The notes beneath the pieces are model-generated. The model was not told the DNA's origin, did no database searches, and saw only the letters and a program-made list of their open reading frames with translations. Made by a program: the position numbers and the translations under genes. This document shows positions 4,745 through 5,938 of a stretch of 5,938 nucleotides of DNA, one piece after another. This DNA comes from CAITWD01 sp963727285. Lineage in GTDB: Bacteria > Actinomycetota > Thermoleophilia > Miltoncostaeales > Miltoncostaeaceae. The stretch spans positions 1 to 5,938 of the forward strand of contig CAVSFF010000010.1 in NCBI GenBank assembly GCA_963727285.1, read 5' to 3'. The stretch's first letter is position 1. Each line of letters starts with the position of its first letter.

Positions 4745-5341
4745 GTGCCGGCACTGCCGAAGCCCGCGACGATCATCGCCGTCGCCGCGCTCGTCGTGGC
4801 GACAACCGGAGGTGCGTTCGCCGCCGGAGGGCTCATCAACGGAGCCTCGATCAAGAATGGCACGATCACTGGAAACAAGTTGAAGGCGCATACGCTGACG
4901 GGCACGCAGATCAACCTGAAGAAGCTCGGCACCGTCCCGCGCGCCGCGGTCGCCAACTTCGCCCCGCTGCCCGGGACCCTGCCATCGCACAAGAGCCTGA
5001 AGGGCGTGTATGCCGTCGAGGGTACGGGCACCGTCATCGAGAATTCCGTCTCGTATGCGGTGCCCCTGGCGTCGATTCCGGCGACGCACTTCATCAAGCC
5101 GGGCAGCCCGGCGCCGGCGCAATGTCCCGGCACCGTCACGAATCCGCTGGCGGCGCCGGGGAACCTGTGCGTCTATGCCGATGACTTCGGCGGGACCAAC
5201 CTCACCGGTGGCCAGATCTACGACCCGATGCTGGACAGCGGCACCTCCGGCGACCGGTTGGGCTTCGGGATCGTGCTGTTCCAGAGTCCCGCCGGTCAGA
5301 ACGCATTCTCGAACGGGTCGTGGGCGGTGACGGCCCCCTAG
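4745..5341 (+). CDS. Exported INGASIK-type protein, paralog B
   Basis: A 198-residue protein with a signal peptide: MPALPKPAT, hydrophobic core 9-20, and GGAFAAGG with likely cleavage near 25-27. The motif GLINGASIKNGTITGNKLK (29-47) follows, then LTGTQINLKKLGTVPRA. Later come SLKGVYAVEGT (84-94), C127 (PAQCPGT) and C142 (GNLCVY), and the ending GSWAVTAP. These blocks align with paralog A on the opposite strand, with the same cysteine spacing. The body after residue 145 has diverged more (FGGTNLTGGQIYDPM). It is likely a secreted or surface protein of unknown role. GTG at 4745 is chosen because AAGGTGG lies a few bases upstream and the signal peptide starts right there. A hairpin follows the stop. 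The genes form a divergent pair sharing a 368-bp control region. Confidence 0.87.
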   Translation: MPALPKPATIIAVAALVVATTGGAFAAGGLINGASIKNGTITGNKLKAHTLTGTQINLKKLGTVPRAAVANFAPLPGTLPSHKSLKGVYAVEGTGTVIENSVSYAVPLASIPATHFIKPGSPAPAQCPGTVTNPLAAPGNLCVYADDFGGTNLTGGQIYDPMLDSGTSGDRLGFGIVLFQSPAGQNAFSNGSWAVTAP

Positions 5342-5356
5342 ACCACCCTGCAGCTG

Positions 5357-5391
5357 CACAGGACCCGCCGGCTCCGGTCACGGGTCCTGTG
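5357..5391 (+). terminator. Hairpin after paralog B
   Basis: CACAGGACCCG (5357-5367) and CGGGTCCTGTG (5381-5391) make a perfect 11-bp stem with a 13-base loop, 15 bp after the stop codon. No T run follows, so it is a terminator by position and stem strength only. Confidence 0.6.
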
Positions 5392-5458
5392 GGTCGCATG
5401 AATCGGGGGCGATCGGTCCGCGGGGGGCCGACACGTCGTCACTCCGGCCGCGGGTGCC

Positions 5459-5481
5459 GTCGCAACCAGGTCGCAACCCAG
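5459..5481 (+). repeat. Arm-type direct repeats of a second element (GTCGCAACC x2)
   Basis: GTCGCAACCAG (5459-5469) is followed directly by GTCGCAACCCAG (5470-5481), an 11-bp period. They lie about 90 bp before the break point of the tRNA-Arg fragment. Spacing and position match integrase arm sites, but the sequence differs from the GCGCCAGT repeats, which implies a different integrase. From 5392 to 5570 I see no gene. Confidence 0.5.
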
Positions 5482-5570
5482 GGTGTCCGCGTGCGGGGCA
5501 CTATGGACACAAACCCACTGCTAATCGACGAAACCGGTATCCCGGATCATCCCGCAAAAGCCCTGCAAGT

Positions 5571-5617
5571 TTGGCCTCCGGAGCCAAAGGTCGCAGGTTC
5601 GAATCCTGCCGCGTGCG
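5571..5617 (+). tRNA. tRNA-Arg(CCG), 3' part only (attachment-site remnant)
   Basis: The anticodon arm TTGGC-CTCCGGA-GCCAA (5571-5587) carries anticodon CCG at 5578-5580. Variable region AGGTC (5588-5592), T arm GCAGG-TTCGAAT-CCTGC (5593-5609), acceptor 3' strand CGCGTGC (5610-5616) and discriminator G (5617) follow. No D arm or acceptor 5' strand (GCACGCG expected) precedes it in 5520-5570, so only the part from the anticodon stem on is present. This again fits a duplicated tRNA 3' end left by an integrative element lying to the left. The intact tRNA-Arg should be at that element's other end, outside this window or lost. Confidence 0.8.
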
Positions 5618-5742
5618 CCCTCGCGGAGGCAACGCCGCCCGAGCGGGTCGAACGCGCCGCGCACGATCGCTACCGGGACCGGGGCTTCATGCGCCCCCTG
5701 CCGGTCATGGCCACGTGCGCCGAACGGAACCGCCGGGGGACG

Positions 5743-5766
5743 GATCGGCTCGGGGCGCTGCTCTAC
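5743..5766 (+). repeat. 24-bp perfect direct repeat, copy 2
   Basis: Identical to 4587-4610. This copy lies outside the tRNA-Arg scar, on the presumed chromosomal side, 43 bp before the partial gene at 5810. In frame it reads GTDRLGALLYTER, and that frame is open on both sides without a clear Shine-Dalgarno-supported start. Otherwise 5618-5809 shows no convincing gene. Confidence 0.7.
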
Positions 5767-5809
5767 ACAGAGAGAAGCGGAGATCAGGCCGGCGCGAGAA
5801 GTAGCGCCG

Positions 5810-5938
5810 ATGCACCCCCCAACGCCTCCTCCAACGTCCGCGTCGGTCGGATATCCGGCAGCGAGCGCCGACGCGGCGGCGGCGGACGATGCGGTCCGCG
5901 ATTTGAGCGTGACCGCGAACCTCTACGCGGCCTGCGGT
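5810..5938 (+). CDS. Partial CDS, N terminus of an unidentified protein
   Basis: The first 43 codons of a gene that continues beyond the window. The peptide starts MHPPTPPPTSASVGYPAAS, passes through an Ala/Asp-rich stretch and then reads AVRDLSVTANLYAACG. The third codon position is strongly G or C, as in the neighbouring real genes. A weak GAGAAG lies 10-15 bases before the ATG. The proline- and alanine-rich start looks like a disordered tail ahead of a domain that begins near residue 30. No family can be named from this much. Confidence 0.5.
   Translation, partial: MHPPTPPPTSASVGYPAASADAAAADDAVRDLSVTANLYAACG

Noticed and set aside
4607..5359. 250-residue minus-strand ORF
   Set aside because: It is the antisense shadow of paralog B, which has a signal peptide, a conserved motif and a good ribosome binding site.
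45..5617. One single element running from the tRNA-Leu scar to the tRNA-Arg scar
   Set aside because: The two tRNA 3' parts differ in identity, strand and core sequence, and the flanking repeats differ, so they cannot be attL and attR of one integration.
5454..5804. 116-residue plus-strand ORF
   Set aside because: It is read through the tRNA-Arg fragment (giving the tell-tale KGRRFESC peptide) and is Arg/Gly-rich like a random high-GC frame, with no family resemblance.

Overview
This is a high-GC window from an actinobacterium. Two things suggest the class Thermoleophilia (Solirubrobacterales): a pair of small exported proteins with an INGASIK-x-GTITG motif of a kind I associate with that group, and a tyrosine recombinase with the actinobacterial HECRH box. 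The lineage is an inference.

The window reads as a patchwork of integrative-element remains. At the left edge (45-101, minus) lies only the 3' part of a tRNA-Leu(CAA). Beside it, at 136-157, are two copies of the decamer TTGCGCCAGT. At 3702-3731 three more copies of its GCGCCAGT core occur at 11-bp spacing, and the last is the full decamer. These look like integrase arm-type sites at the two ends of one small element of about 3.6 kb. Left to right the element carries: a six-helix membrane protein (248-919, minus); a recombinase gene that is an in-frame chimera of half an HNH nuclease and the catalytic half of a tyrosine integrase (1168-2001, minus); a tiny ORF coupled to it (2001-2147, minus); a cupin (2276-2638, plus); a small zinc-ribbon protein (2728-2991, minus); a broken small ORF (2991-3093, minus); and a helix-turn-helix protein (3174-3698, plus). 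I see no replication or transfer gene. The integrase lacks its DNA-arm- and core-binding domains, so the element is probably immobile unless helped in trans. No intact tRNA-Leu is present at its right end.

From 3822 to 5341 lie two divergently transcribed paralogous exported proteins with matching N-terminal motifs, cysteine pairs and C-terminal ends. The space between them holds two small palindromes and one copy of a 24-bp perfect repeat. A strong hairpin follows the second gene.

From 5459 on comes a second integration scar: two 11-bp-spaced GTCGCAACC repeats followed by the 3' part of a tRNA-Arg(CCG) at 5571-5617 (plus). Its repeats and tRNA differ from the left scar, so it marks a different element lying to its left. 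Beyond it comes what is probably resident chromosome, with the second copy of the 24-bp repeat and the first 43 codons of an unidentified gene that runs off the window.
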